NCBI GenBank assembly: GCA_040220895.1
Contig: JAVJVY010000020.1
Coordinates: 124,001-188,000, forward strand
Direction of reading: 5' to 3'
DNA length: 64,000 nt
From: UBA11591 sp040220895
GTDB lineage: Bacteria; Bacteroidota; Bacteroidia; Flavobacteriales_E; Vicingaceae
The position numbers and the translations under genes are program-made. Shown piece after piece: positions 24,845 through 33,330 of the stretch. Within the stretch, counting starts at the first letter, position 1, and every line of letters starts with the position of its first letter. The notes under the pieces were generated by a model. That model ran no database searches and was not told where the DNA came from. It saw only the letters and a program-made list of their open reading frames with translations.

Positions 24845-25061
24845 TTACAGGATCTTTAGAAGGTAGCCGCCTTTTCGTAAATCATGAACACTGATTGATA
24901 TGTCGGGTACGTTGTCAGACGTCCAGTTTCTTATCACACCTCCCGTCCTCCTGTCCTCCCGTCAGGTAATAGATAAAAAGCTTGTAATTACCACCCACTG
25001 GGAAAGACGATTGAATATTGATTTCATTTTCAACCGGGTTCGGGTAAACAAACAAAGTCAA
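24845..25061 (-). pseudogene. Decayed T9SS sorting domain with 8-bp repeat frameshift
   Basis: On the minus strand the sequence begins FVYPNPVENEINIQSS, continues GGNYKLFIYYLTGG, then shifts frame and ends NVPDISISVHDLRKGGYLLKIL before a TAA. This is the complete plan of a T9SS sorting domain, but no gene body precedes it: a TAG at 25062-25064 stands in frame and fabI ends just upstream. The frame is broken at three tandem 8-bp units (24939-24962). Counting bases shows that one unit, or four, would restore a single frame through the whole domain (LTGGVIRNW at the join). It is best explained as the relic of a lost cargo gene. Confidence 0.72.
24939..24962. repeat. Three tandem 8-bp units (CCTCCYGT)
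   Basis: CCTCCCGT, CCTCCTGT, CCTCCCGT in direct succession. An 8-bp unit shifts the reading frame with each copy gained or lost. It lies within the T9SS pseudogene and accounts for its frameshift. Confidence 0.85.
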
Positions 25062-25087
25062 CTATGATTTACTCTTTTCACAGACTG

Positions 25088-25894
25088 TTACATCCGATCC
25101 ATGACATCCTTGGAAATGCCGGTGGAGGAAAAACCTCCGTCGTGAAAGAGGTTTTGCATGGTGACGTATTTTGTCATGTCACTGAACATGATGGCTATGT
25201 AGTTCGCACAATCTTGAGCTGATGCATTACCCAGTGGTGACATATTGTCCGCATAAGCCACGAACTGATCGAATCCACTGACGCCACTACCTGCGGTAGT
25301 CATTGTTGGAGACTGTGAAATGGTATTTACACGTACCTTATTACTTTTTCCATAATGGTAACCAAAACTCCGGGCTATAGATTCCAGTAGACTTTTGGCT
25401 TCAGCCATGTCGCTGTAATCGGGAAAAGTTCTTTGAGCAGCAATGTAAGTTAAGCCAACCACCGAAGCCCAGTCGTTGAGCGCGTCCATCTGAAAGGCTG
25501 TTTGCAAGGTTCGGTGCAGACTCATCCCAGATACATCGAGTGTCTTGTGAAAATAGTCATAGTTTAAGTCAGTGTACGGACGTTGCTTTCTTACATTGGG
25601 CGACATGCCAATGGAGTGTAATACAAAATCTAGCTTCCCTCCCAACTTGTCCATGGCGCCTTCAAACAGTGCTTTCAGATCATCCATGGATGTGGCATCG
25701 GCCGGAATGATCTCTGCATTGCACTTGGCAGCAAGATCATTGATTTCACCCATGCGCATTGCAATGGGTGCATTTGTCAGTACAAATTCAGCGCCCTCAG
25801 CATGACATGTTTCTGCAGCTTTCCAAGCAATGGATTGGCTGTTTAAAGCTCCAAATATGATTCCCTTTTTTCCTTTGAGCAGATCGTGCCCCAT
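25088..25894 (-). CDS. fabI: Enoyl-[acyl-carrier-protein] reductase [NADH]
   Basis: 268 residues from the ATG at 25894, matching the usual length. FabI carries out the last reduction in each round of type II fatty acid synthesis. It begins GHDLLKGKKGIIFGALNSQSIAW, the cofactor-binding start of divergent short-chain reductases, and has the catalytic pair Y160 and K167 in a YxxxxxxK motif (PDYSDMAEAK), with Y150 further upstream as in E. coli FabI. An ATG 27 bp upstream (25921) overlaps a TATATTTG promoter box and would add nine untypical residues. It is the last gene of the bamD-recN group and probably also has its own promoter in the 42-bp gap after recN. Confidence 0.95.
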   Translation of the reverse strand: MGHDLLKGKKGIIFGALNSQSIAWKAAETCHAEGAEFVLTNAPIAMRMGEINDLAAKCNAEIIPADATSMDDLKALFEGAMDKLGGKLDFVLHSIGMSPNVRKQRPYTDLNYDYFHKTLDVSGMSLHRTLQTAFQMDALNDWASVVGLTYIAAQRTFPDYSDMAEAKSLLESIARSFGYHYGKSNKVRVNTISQSPTMTTAGSGVSGFDQFVAYADNMSPLGNASAQDCANYIAIMFSDMTKYVTMQNLFHDGGFSSTGISKDVMDRM

Positions 25895-25918
25895 AGCGTG
25901 TAATTTAGGTTTAGTCAA

Positions 25919-25926
25919 CAAATATA
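25919..25926 (-). promoter_or_regulatory. Possible -7 promoter box (TATATTTG) for fabI
   Basis: An exact TAnnTTTG match on the minus strand, 24 bp upstream of the fabI start, in the short gap after recN. No -33 element was seen. Confidence 0.4.
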
Positions 25927-25936
25927 TAAAAAGAGC

Positions 25937-27598
25937 TCAGTCATTTGCTCCTAGCAAAACACGGGCGTTCTCAACAGCCTGATCACTTATGGTTTCTCCG
26001 CTCAAGAGCCGAGCTATTTCATTTACCCTTTCCGATTTTTCAAGAATTTTTATCCTGGTGCGGGTCTGCCCTTCTTCACCCTCTTTAAATACTTTGAGCT
26101 GTCTGATTCCTTTAGCAGCAATTTGAGGCAGGTGCGTAATAGCGATGATCTGAGTGGCCTGACCCATTTCCTGAATGATCTTACCCATTTTATCTGCTAC
26201 TTGACCCGATATGCCCGAATCAATTTCATCGAAAATGATACTGGATAAAGGTGAACGTTTGGACAAGGCGGCCTTGACACTAAGCATCAATCTTGACATT
26301 TCACCACCCGAAGCCACTTTCGAAACCGGTTTCAGGGGCATGCCCTCGTTGGCAGAGAACATGAATTCAATCGAATCCTGACCAGTCGCAGAAAATTCCT
26401 CTGAATTTGTCACCTGTATTTCAAATCTGGTACTTGACATCCCCAGTCTTTTGAGCAAGGATGATATTTCAACGGACAAGTCCTTGGCCACGATCTTCCT
26501 TTTTTCAGAAAGGTTTTCTGCACTGGACTTCATTTCTGTCAAAAGTGAATCTCTCCTATTTCGGGCCTCGTCGACATAATGATCAAGGTTGCTGATCTGC
26601 TCAAAATCCTGACTTAATTTTTCTCTTAGGACGATCAATCCTTCCGTGTCTGGCAATCGATGTTTTTGCTGCAATTGGTGCAAAACACTCATTCTTTCCT
26701 GGACTTCGGCCATTCGGTTTGGATCCAGATCGGTGCCCTCGGAATACCGGTTGAGTTCAGATTGAATGTCTTCCAACTCAATCACCAGAGCTTCAGTTCG
26801 TGGCCCCAGTTCTTTTATTCCCGGTAAATGACTACTGGTTTTTCTTATGAGCCCAAGAACAGTCGACAGCTCCTCCCCGATGCCATTCTCCTCCTTGTTC
26901 AGAATTTCTTGGATGCGATGTAAATTGGACTTGATTTCTTCTAAATGGCTCATGGTATCGAGTTCATTTTCTAACTCTTCCCACTCGCCAGTCTTGATAT
27001 CGGCATCGACCAACTCATTCAATTGAAATGAAACATAGTCGGCGTTTTCGCGCAACTGCGCCGATTCTTTTTCCAACTCGATAAATTCTTTTTCTGCCTT
27101 ACGGTAGTTCTGATAGGTTTCTGTGAAGAATTTTCTATCCGAAAGCAGGTCGCCAAATCGATCAACCGACTCCAACTGATACTGTCTTTTGTTCAATTCA
27201 AGATTTTCGTGCTGTGAATGTACATCGAGTAATTTATTCACAATGCTTTTCAGGTGTAATAACACGGCGGGACTGTCATTGATAAAGACACGTGACTTTC
27301 CCTCTTTACCAAATTCCCTTCGAATGATGGTGTGATCGCTATAATCAATGTCATTATCCGCGAAATACAATTCCAGGTTCTGACCCTTCAAATTAAATTC
27401 AGCTTCAATGATGCACTTCTTATCGGGATTTCTGACCATGGATAAATCAGCCCGATTGCCCGCAAGTAATGACACTGCTGTGAGAATAATCGACTTTCCC
27501 GCCCCGGTTTCGCCCGTTATCGTGGTAAGGCCTTTTTCGAAAGAAATCTCAAGATCTTCGATTAGGGCAAAATTCTTAATGGTAAGGTGTGAGATCAA
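25937..27598 (-). CDS. recN: DNA repair protein RecN
   Basis: 553 residues, an SMC-like ATPase that helps repair double-strand breaks by holding DNA together. Walker A GETGAGKS at 29-36 follows the characteristic start ISHLTIKNFALIEDLEISFEKGLTTI. The centre (about 160-380) is coiled coil. The C-terminal ATPase half contains the signature VASGGEMSRLMLSVKAAL and the Walker B segment SSIIFDEIDSGISG, then ITHLPQIAAKG. All ATPase motifs are intact. It lies between the DUF4835 gene and fabI in a minus-strand operon. In many bacteria recN is damage-inducible; no SOS-type box was recognised here. Confidence 0.97.
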   Translation of the reverse strand: MISHLTIKNFALIEDLEISFEKGLTTITGETGAGKSIILTAVSLLAGNRADLSMVRNPDKKCIIEAEFNLKGQNLELYFADNDIDYSDHTIIRREFGKEGKSRVFINDSPAVLLHLKSIVNKLLDVHSQHENLELNKRQYQLESVDRFGDLLSDRKFFTETYQNYRKAEKEFIELEKESAQLRENADYVSFQLNELVDADIKTGEWEELENELDTMSHLEEIKSNLHRIQEILNKEENGIGEELSTVLGLIRKTSSHLPGIKELGPRTEALVIELEDIQSELNRYSEGTDLDPNRMAEVQERMSVLHQLQQKHRLPDTEGLIVLREKLSQDFEQISNLDHYVDEARNRRDSLLTEMKSSAENLSEKRKIVAKDLSVEISSLLKRLGMSSTRFEIQVTNSEEFSATGQDSIEFMFSANEGMPLKPVSKVASGGEMSRLMLSVKAALSKRSPLSSIIFDEIDSGISGQVADKMGKIIQEMGQATQIIAITHLPQIAAKGIRQLKVFKEGEEGQTRTRIKILEKSERVNEIARLLSGETISDQAVENARVLLGAND

Positions 27599-27682
27599 GT
27601 CATTTAAGGTGAGTTACAAAAATAACTTCTTTGATAAGGAATTTAAAGCCTGTCGATAACTTTATCCGGACAATGAAAAACC

Positions 27683-28570
27683 TTATTGCTGTTGTATCTT
27701 GTCGTATTTCTGCGCATTACCCGGATCAAGTGTGGTAAGGAGCGCAGCCATATCATTTTTCTCTGCAGGAAGGCCCTCCTTAAAGATGTTCACACATTCA
27801 TCGGCCTTGGCATTAAAAAACACTTTCATAATGAAACTAGAAGGTCTTGCCTGATGAATTTTTTCCAATTTCTTCAGGGATGTTGCGACTATGGCCCTGC
27901 CGGCATCTGTTTCCTTCCACATAATATCAAGTCCCTTCAAGTGGTATTCGTACAGGCATTCATGGAGTGAATTATAAAAATCATCGTTTAGACTTTGAGC
28001 CAGCCAATAGCGATTCCTATCGCTCTCAAATGCCTTCCATCCTTCGTAATTAACGGCTTGTGCATTGTTTACAATCTTTAAAGCCTGATCAAAATAATCC
28101 GCACCACCTTGTTTGCTAAAGGTGTCATAGTCCAGGCCAATAAAGATATAAGCGTAAAAGGCGAGTATCGAAGTTAGGTTGTTGATGTGAGAATTTATAT
28201 TAAAGTCTAGCTGACTGTATTCCAAGTAGTTAAATGCTAACTCCTGGTCCAGGTGGTTGAATAAGCTGGAATAGTATGATGAATTATATACCGGTCTTCG
28301 TGACGAGATTTGAATGGTACCTTTAAAATTAGCACCATCTCTTTCATTTAAGGTTATAAAAACACTGCATTCAATCCGTTCGTCAATATCGAATATATCT
28401 TGTGTCCATTTGGTATTGTTCATGAAATTGAAAATGGCCTTTTCGAGGGTCTCATATATCCTGGTTTCGGTACCTTGAATCTGTTTTGCGTTTATCGATA
28501 CCACACAATTCAATTCCTGTGATGAAACAGACAGCGAGATAAGAAAGAATATTCCAAATAGATATTTCAT
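27683..28570 (-). CDS. DUF4835 family protein (PorD-like, T9SS-associated)
   Basis: 295 residues with a signal peptide (about 1-17, ending SVSSQ). It is a DUF4835 protein, recognised by QELNCVVSINAKQIQGTE at the start of the mature chain, a middle RRPVYNSSYYSSLFNHLDQELAFNYLE and a GLDYDTFSKQGGADYFDQA segment. This family is restricted to Bacteroidota; some annotations name it PorD and link it to type IX secretion, a label I give with caution. The gene overlaps the coaBC stop codon by 4 bp (ATGA), and the neighbourhood coaBC-DUF4835-recN is common in the phylum. The presence of many T9SS cargo genes in the window fits the assignment. Confidence 0.8.
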   Translation of the reverse strand: MKYLFGIFFLISLSVSSQELNCVVSINAKQIQGTETRIYETLEKAIFNFMNNTKWTQDIFDIDERIECSVFITLNERDGANFKGTIQISSRRPVYNSSYYSSLFNHLDQELAFNYLEYSQLDFNINSHINNLTSILAFYAYIFIGLDYDTFSKQGGADYFDQALKIVNNAQAVNYEGWKAFESDRNRYWLAQSLNDDFYNSLHECLYEYHLKGLDIMWKETDAGRAIVATSLKKLEKIHQARPSSFIMKVFFNAKADECVNIFKEGLPAEKNDMAALLTTLDPGNAQKYDKIQQQ

Positions 28571-29760
28571 GTGTACTTGGCAATCTCATTTAACAATTCA
28601 ATGGCAACCGAAGTTTTACTCATCAAGGGTATTTCGCGAGACTGACCGTCCTTACCGATGAACGTAACCTGATTGGTATTGTGGTTAAAACCGGCTCCTT
28701 CAACCTTCAATGAGTTCAATACCATTAGATCAAGGTTTTTTTCTTTTAACTTTTTTCTAGCATTTGCCTCCTCGTTGTCAGTTTCCAAGGCAAATCCAAC
28801 TAAAAACTGCCCTTTTTTTTTCAAAGCACCCATTTCTTTCAGGATGTCCTTGTTTTTATGCAATTCTATAGTCATTTCATCCGCCTTTTTCTTGATCTTT
28901 TTTTCCGAGGGGTTTACGGGTTTATAATCGGCCACGGCCGCACTCATGACAATAACATCGCATTCAGCGAAATATTTCATGCACGCGTCGTACATCTCAT
29001 CGGCACTTTCAATTGTGTGTGCAGAAACACCTTTTGGGGGCGTTAAGTTCACTGGGCCATGGACCAATACAACATCGGCACCCATTGTAACAAGCTCATT
29101 TGCTATGGCAAAGCCCATCTTTCCACTGGAATGGTTGCTGATAAATCGCACAGGATCGATGGCCTCCCTTGTTGGTCCTGCACTAACAAGAAATCTCTTG
29201 CCCTTGAATTTGACGGCCCTATCCTCCATATTCCGAAGGACTGCAACTATTTGCTCGGGCTCCTCCATCCTTCCTTCGCCTGAAAGGCCACTGGCGAGCT
29301 CACCACTTTGTGCGGGGATCAGCAAATGACCCATTGACTGCAATTTGGCAATATTTTCCTGAACCACTCCTTGACGGTACATCTCTAGATCCATGGCAGG
29401 AGCGAAAACCACTGGGCACCTTGCCGAGAGATACACAGCAAGAAGCAAATTATCACATATTCCCTGAACCATTTTAGCCATGGTATTGGCCGAAAGTGGT
29501 GCTATGAGCATCACATCTGCCCATTCGGCCAATTCGACATGACTGTTCCATTCGCCGGTCTCCCCTTTAAAGTAATCGAATAGCACTGGATTTTGAGAAA
29601 GTGTAGACAGCGTAAGCGGGGTTACGAAATCTCTGGTCGAAGGGGTAATGACCACACGCACCAATGCACCCTCCTTAACCAATAACCTGGTCAGATGGGC
29701 AGTCTTGTAGGCCGCAATACTCGCCGTAACGCCAAGCAGGACCTTTTTACCACGAAGCAT
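28567..29760 (-). CDS. coaBC: Bifunctional phosphopantothenoylcysteine decarboxylase/phosphopantothenate-cysteine ligase
   Basis: 397 residues from the ATG at 29760. Catalyses two steps of coenzyme A synthesis: joining cysteine to 4'-phosphopantothenate, then decarboxylation. The N-terminal CoaC half is a flavoprotein beginning LRGKKVLLGVTASIAAYK, with the active-site histidine in WNSHVELAEWAD and the substrate clamp PAMDLEMY (PxMNxxMW in E. coli). The C-terminal CoaB half has SSGKMGFAIANEL and ends in a KDILKEMG-containing region. An upstream ATG at 29835 would overlap the rpoZ-like gene by 74 bp and adds a basic extension not seen in the family. Spacing to the upstream gene is 1 bp and it overlaps the next gene by 4 bp. 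Confidence 0.95.
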   Translation of the reverse strand: MLRGKKVLLGVTASIAAYKTAHLTRLLVKEGALVRVVITPSTRDFVTPLTLSTLSQNPVLFDYFKGETGEWNSHVELAEWADVMLIAPLSANTMAKMVQGICDNLLLAVYLSARCPVVFAPAMDLEMYRQGVVQENIAKLQSMGHLLIPAQSGELASGLSGEGRMEEPEQIVAVLRNMEDRAVKFKGKRFLVSAGPTREAIDPVRFISNHSSGKMGFAIANELVTMGADVVLVHGPVNLTPPKGVSAHTIESADEMYDACMKYFAECDVIVMSAAVADYKPVNPSEKKIKKKADEMTIELHKNKDILKEMGALKKKGQFLVGFALETDNEEANARKKLKEKNLDLMVLNSLKVEGAGFNHNTNQVTFIGKDGQSREIPLMSKTSVAIELLNEIAKYT

Positions 29761-29761
29761 C

Positions 29762-30103
29762 TTAGATTTCGCTCTCCTCTTCTGTTTCTTCAGAAACTCG
29801 CCGGATATAGACCTTATCTTCCAATAGCTCTTCAATCGCCATGGCCGTTGGTTTAGGAAGGGACTCGTAAAATTTCGATATTTCTATTTGCTCCCTGTTT
29901 TCAAAAACTTCTTCCAGATTATCCGTCTGGGTGGCGAACTCGTTGATTTTTGAAATCAACTCATCTTTCAATCCGTCACTGATCTGGTTTGCCCTTTTGG
30001 ATAAAACAGACACGGTTTCATAAATGTTGTCGGTCTTATCAGCAAGCTGATGAGTATCGCGGGTTATGGTTGATAGTTCGGCTTTGGTTTTCTTGAAATT
30101 CAT
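29762..30103 (-). CDS. rpoZ: DNA-directed RNA polymerase omega subunit, Bacteroidota type
   Basis: 113 residues. The omega subunit assists assembly of RNA polymerase by wrapping the beta' subunit. The diagnostic segment is NIYETVSVLSKRANQISDGLKDEL, the omega/Rpb6 core, followed by LEEVFENREQIEISKFYESLPKPTAMAIEELL, which is typical of the phylum. It lies between bamD (7 bp before it) and coaBC (1 bp after it). The protein lacks the C-terminal tail of E. coli omega and has instead an acidic end (EETEEESEI). Confidence 0.88.
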   Translation of the reverse strand: MNFKKTKAELSTITRDTHQLADKTDNIYETVSVLSKRANQISDGLKDELISKINEFATQTDNLEEVFENREQIEISKFYESLPKPTAMAIEELLEDKVYIRRVSEETEEESEI

Positions 30104-30110
30104 CCTGTTT

Positions 30111-30911
30111 TTATTTACCAGTTATAAGATTTTGTCGCTCCTTGAGTATGGAATCGTACATGATCTCCGATTCCTTTAGGTATTTTTCGTCGTCAAAGTT
30201 ATCCACAAAATTGTAATAAGCGTCAATTGTATCATTAATACGGTCTTCTTTCTTGCTTTGAACGCTGTTCATGGCCAACAGGTAGGACGACCTGAGCACT
30301 AAAAAATTCGCTTCTTTTTCATAGGAAGTACCTGGATAATCCCGTAAAAAGTTGTTAAAAGCGACAATGGAAGCTTTATAATTCTCTGTTGTAAACTGCA
30401 ATCTGGCTATCTCAAAAGCTTTGTGTTCCAGCTTCAAATTCATTTCTGTGACCATGTTTTGAGCACTGTCAATAAGTGGACTTGCCGGATAGGTATTCAG
30501 GAATTTTTTAAACTCGCCTATTGACTCGTAGGAATTGGACTGATCTAGGCTGTAAACCGGTGAATTCATATAAAAACAGAATGCGCTTAGAAACATAGCC
30601 TCTTCTGCCAGATCACTCAATGGAAAAACAGAATAGAAGCGCTGAAAATGATAGCCGGCCAAAATGTAGTCCCTGAGGTAGTAATTGCACTTGGCATACC
30701 TGAAATTTATTTCTTCTGATCGTTCCGTTCCTCTAAATAGTGGCGCTATTTCTTCCAGAATTGGATAAGCGCGGTTATAATCTTCCTCATCGTAATACTT
30801 CATGGCCGCGGCATATTTTAATTCCACATCCGAAGATTTAAGAATCCGCTGATACTTGCTGCAAGATGCAAAGACCACAGCAACACTAATAAAGGCAAGA
30901 AGTTTCCTCAT
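30111..30911 (-). CDS. bamD: Outer-membrane assembly lipoprotein BamD
   Basis: 266 residues from the ATG at 30911. BamD is a lipoprotein of the complex that inserts beta-barrel proteins into the outer membrane. Lipobox FASC, lipidated cysteine 17, then SKYQRILKSSDVELKYAAAMKYYDEEDYNRAYPILEE, the first TPR of the family, and further helical repeats (AGYHFQRFYSVFPLS and KKFLNTYPASPLIDSAQNM). An ATG at 30965 lies upstream of a TATATTTG promoter box (30924-30931) and adds residues ahead of the lipoprotein signal, so it was rejected. It is the first gene of the bamD-rpoZ-coaBC-DUF4835-recN-fabI operon. Confidence 0.93.
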   Translation of the reverse strand: MRKLLAFISVAVVFASCSKYQRILKSSDVELKYAAAMKYYDEEDYNRAYPILEEIAPLFRGTERSEEINFRYAKCNYYLRDYILAGYHFQRFYSVFPLSDLAEEAMFLSAFCFYMNSPVYSLDQSNSYESIGEFKKFLNTYPASPLIDSAQNMVTEMNLKLEHKAFEIARLQFTTENYKASIVAFNNFLRDYPGTSYEKEANFLVLRSSYLLAMNSVQSKKEDRINDTIDAYYNFVDNFDDEKYLKESEIMYDSILKERQNLITGK

Positions 30912-30923
30912 GATTTTGAGCTG

Positions 30924-30931
30924 CAAATATA
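30924..30931 (-). promoter_or_regulatory. -7 promoter box (TATATTTG) of the bamD operon
   Basis: An exact TAnnTTTG match on the minus strand, 12 bp upstream of the bamD start. The very short leader is common in this phylum. No -33 element at standard spacing. Confidence 0.5.
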
Positions 30932-31117
30932 CTTTTTTGGAAGACGTCTCACTGTTACCCGCCATTCACTGAAACAAACATTTAATTACATTCCGCTTAT
31001 GAATCAGCAAATCCATTGCAAATAGGAATTCTGGAGTTTCGAAATCCGAATTGGGCCATGGTTAATAACTCAGTCAGAACCTAATTTGTTGTCTTTAAGG
31101 AGCAATTAAAAAATGGC

Positions 31118-31125
31118 TAATTTTG
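31118..31125 (+). promoter_or_regulatory. -7 promoter box (TAATTTTG) of the oxoamine synthase gene
   Basis: An exact TAnnTTTG match, 27 bp before the start codon at 31153, in the divergent gap with bamD. Confidence 0.5.
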
Positions 31126-31152
31126 CCACAGCAAACAAGTCAATTTATTTAA

Positions 31153-32406
31153 ATGATAGACATATTCGAGAAGTTGAAAGTGAATAGAGGCCCCTTGGGT
31201 CAATATTCCAAGATTTCACATGGGTACTTCACTTTCCCAAAGTTTGAAGGTGAATTGAATAACAAAATGATCTTTCGAGGAAAAGAAAGGCTTCAATGGA
31301 GTTTGAACAACTACCTCGGATTGGGCAATCATCCCGAAGTGCGAAAAGCAGACGCCCAGGCTTCTGCAGATTACGGCCTTGCCTACCCAATGGGTGCCAG
31401 GATGATGTCTGGAAATTCAAATTTCCACGAGCAACTTGAAAATGAACTGGCAGCATTTGAATCCAAACAAGCTAGTATTCTGTTAAATTATGGTTACCAA
31501 GGGATGCTCTCGGCTATCGACGCTTTGGTTGACAGAAAGGATGTCATAGTATACGATGCCGAATCACACGCATGTATTGTTGATGGTGTGCGCTTGCACG
31601 CCGGAAAACGCTATGTTTTCCAGCACAACAACATGGAGAACCTTGAGAAACAGTTGGAAAGAGCAACAATTCTGGCAGATAAAACCGGAGGAGGTATATT
31701 GGTCATCACCGAAGGAGTATTTGGCATGTCCGGAAATCAAGGTAAGATCAAAGAAATCGTGGATTTAAAAAGTAAGTATAATTTCAGGCTGTTTGTCGAT
31801 GACGCGCATGGCTTCGGTACTATGGGAGCCACTGGTGCTGGTACAGGTGAAGAGCAAGGTTGTCAGGATGGAATTGACCTTTATTTCGGAACCTTTGCCA
31901 AATCAATGGCTCTTATTGGTGGTTTCATCGCCGGTGAAGAAGATATTGTTGATTTTTTACGGTACAATGTACGTTCACAGATATTCGCGAAATCACTTCC
32001 CATGCCTTTGGTAATAGGTGCGTTGAAGAGACTTGAATTATTAAAGACCATGCCTGAACTCAGGGAGAAAATGTGGACCATCGCAAGGGCATTGCAAAAG
32101 GGCTTGAGAGATGAAGGATTTGACCTGGGCACTACCAATACTCAAGTTACCCCTGTTTATATGACCGGTGCTGTGCTGGAAGCGGCGAATTTGATTCTTG
32201 ATCTCAGGGAAAATTACAACATCTTCTGTTCTATTGTGACCTATCCTGTGGTACCCAAGGATGTCATAATGCTTCGATTGATCCCAACCGCAATGCATAC
32301 CATGGAAGATGTTGAATACACCATTAAATGTTTCAAAGAGGTTAAAAAGCGCCTAAAGGATGGAGCTTATCAATCCTCTGAGCTAATGGCGAAAGTCAGC
32401 GAGTAG
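31153..32406 (+). CDS. Alpha-oxoamine synthase, probably serine palmitoyltransferase or cysteate acyltransferase
   Basis: 417 residues. A PLP enzyme of the alpha-oxoamine synthase family, which condenses an amino acid with an acyl-CoA or acyl-ACP and releases CO2. Seen in sequence: LQWSLNNYLGLGNHPEVRKAD, GSN-type loop (MMSGNSNFHEQLENELAAF), DAESHACIVDGVRL, the DDAHGFGTMG aspartate motif and the PLP-binding lysine K250 in FGTFAKSMALIGGF. Family members include serine palmitoyltransferase, KBL and BioF. The length, the N-terminal extension (GPLGQYSKISHGYFTFP) and the phylum favour sphingolipid or sulfonolipid base synthesis over BioF. It has no operon partner; a terminator follows at once. Confidence 0.85.
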   Translation: MIDIFEKLKVNRGPLGQYSKISHGYFTFPKFEGELNNKMIFRGKERLQWSLNNYLGLGNHPEVRKADAQASADYGLAYPMGARMMSGNSNFHEQLENELAAFESKQASILLNYGYQGMLSAIDALVDRKDVIVYDAESHACIVDGVRLHAGKRYVFQHNNMENLEKQLERATILADKTGGGILVITEGVFGMSGNQGKIKEIVDLKSKYNFRLFVDDAHGFGTMGATGAGTGEEQGCQDGIDLYFGTFAKSMALIGGFIAGEEDIVDFLRYNVRSQIFAKSLPMPLVIGALKRLELLKTMPELREKMWTIARALQKGLRDEGFDLGTTNTQVTPVYMTGAVLEAANLILDLRENYNIFCSIVTYPVVPKDVIMLRLIPTAMHTMEDVEYTIKCFKEVKKRLKDGAYQSSELMAKVSE

Positions 32407-32426
32407 AAAAAAATGAGTTGAAATTA

Positions 32427-32455
32427 AAGCCTGGGGATTTTCTCAGGCTTTTTTT
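32427..32455 (+). terminator. Rho-independent terminator of the oxoamine synthase gene
   Basis: GCCTG and CAGGC, extended by AA and TT pairs, around a 10-base loop and followed by seven T on the plus strand. The dapA stop codon (32443-32445, minus strand) lies inside the structure, so both convergent genes end here. Confidence 0.75.
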
Positions 32456-33330
32456 ATGGCATTCACCAAGGAATCTAATTTTTGATAAGTCGCATTAGAT
32501 ACTCTCACCAGTGGCAAACGCATTTCATCTCCCGTGATGCCCAGAATCTTTAAAGCCGCCTTGACGCCACCGGGATTACCTTCTACAAATAGATACTTGA
32601 TGAATTCCTGTAAGAGATAGTGATTTTTACGCGCCTCCGGCAAATTCCCTTCGGCAGCCTGGCGCACCATGTTCGAAAATTCAAGAGGAAAGGCATTGGC
32701 CGCTACTGATATCACTCCATCGGCACCACTGGCCATCAATGGCAGTGTAATCATGTCCTCCCCGGATAAAACGAAAAAGTTTTTTGGCTTGTCTTTGATT
32801 ATTGTCAGGGATTGCACTACATCTCCCGATGCCTCCTTCACGGCAATGATATTCGGGATATCATGAGCTATCCGTAAAACGGTCTCGGGCAGAACATTCG
32901 ACCCGGTCCTTGCAGGCACATTGTATAGAATCACTGGGACCGGACTGGTTTCACCTATGATCTTATAATGTTGGTATATGCCTTCCTGAGTGGGTTTGTT
33001 GTAATATGGGCTTACACTCAGGATTCCATCAATTCCCGTGAAATTTTGTAATCTTATCTGCTCAGTGACGACGGAAGTATCGTTTCCCCCAATTCCCAGA
33101 ATAACAGGACAGCGGCCCTTATTGGCCTGAAGCACCGTTTTTAATACCAATTGCTTTTCATCACTTGTCAGGGTAACCGATTCTCCGGTGGTTCCCATGA
33201 CAACAATGTATTCAACTCGATTAGCTACAATGTGCTCCACAAGACCTCTAAGCCCGGGAATATCTATGGTTTTATCAGGATTAAACGGAGTGACAATGGC
33301 TACGCCAGTACCTTTAAGATTGAGTGACAT
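32443..33330 (-). CDS. dapA: 4-hydroxy-tetrahydrodipicolinate synthase
   Basis: 295 residues, standard length. DapA condenses pyruvate with aspartate semialdehyde, the first committed step of lysine and diaminopimelate synthesis. All key parts are present: GTGVAIVTPFNPDKTID, the GTTGES substrate loop, the catalytic tyrosine in VPVILYNVPARTGSN and the Schiff-base lysine in NIIAVKEASGD. The enzyme supplies diaminopimelate for peptidoglycan. The start overlaps the upstream gene by 17 bp, and it is the last gene of the recF-DUF721-unknown-dapA unit. Confidence 0.96.
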   Translation of the reverse strand: MSLNLKGTGVAIVTPFNPDKTIDIPGLRGLVEHIVANRVEYIVVMGTTGESVTLTSDEKQLVLKTVLQANKGRCPVILGIGGNDTSVVTEQIRLQNFTGIDGILSVSPYYNKPTQEGIYQHYKIIGETSPVPVILYNVPARTGSNVLPETVLRIAHDIPNIIAVKEASGDVVQSLTIIKDKPKNFFVLSGEDMITLPLMASGADGVISVAANAFPLEFSNMVRQAAEGNLPEARKNHYLLQEFIKYLFVEGNPGGVKAALKILGITGDEMRLPLVRVSNATYQKLDSLVNAIKKA

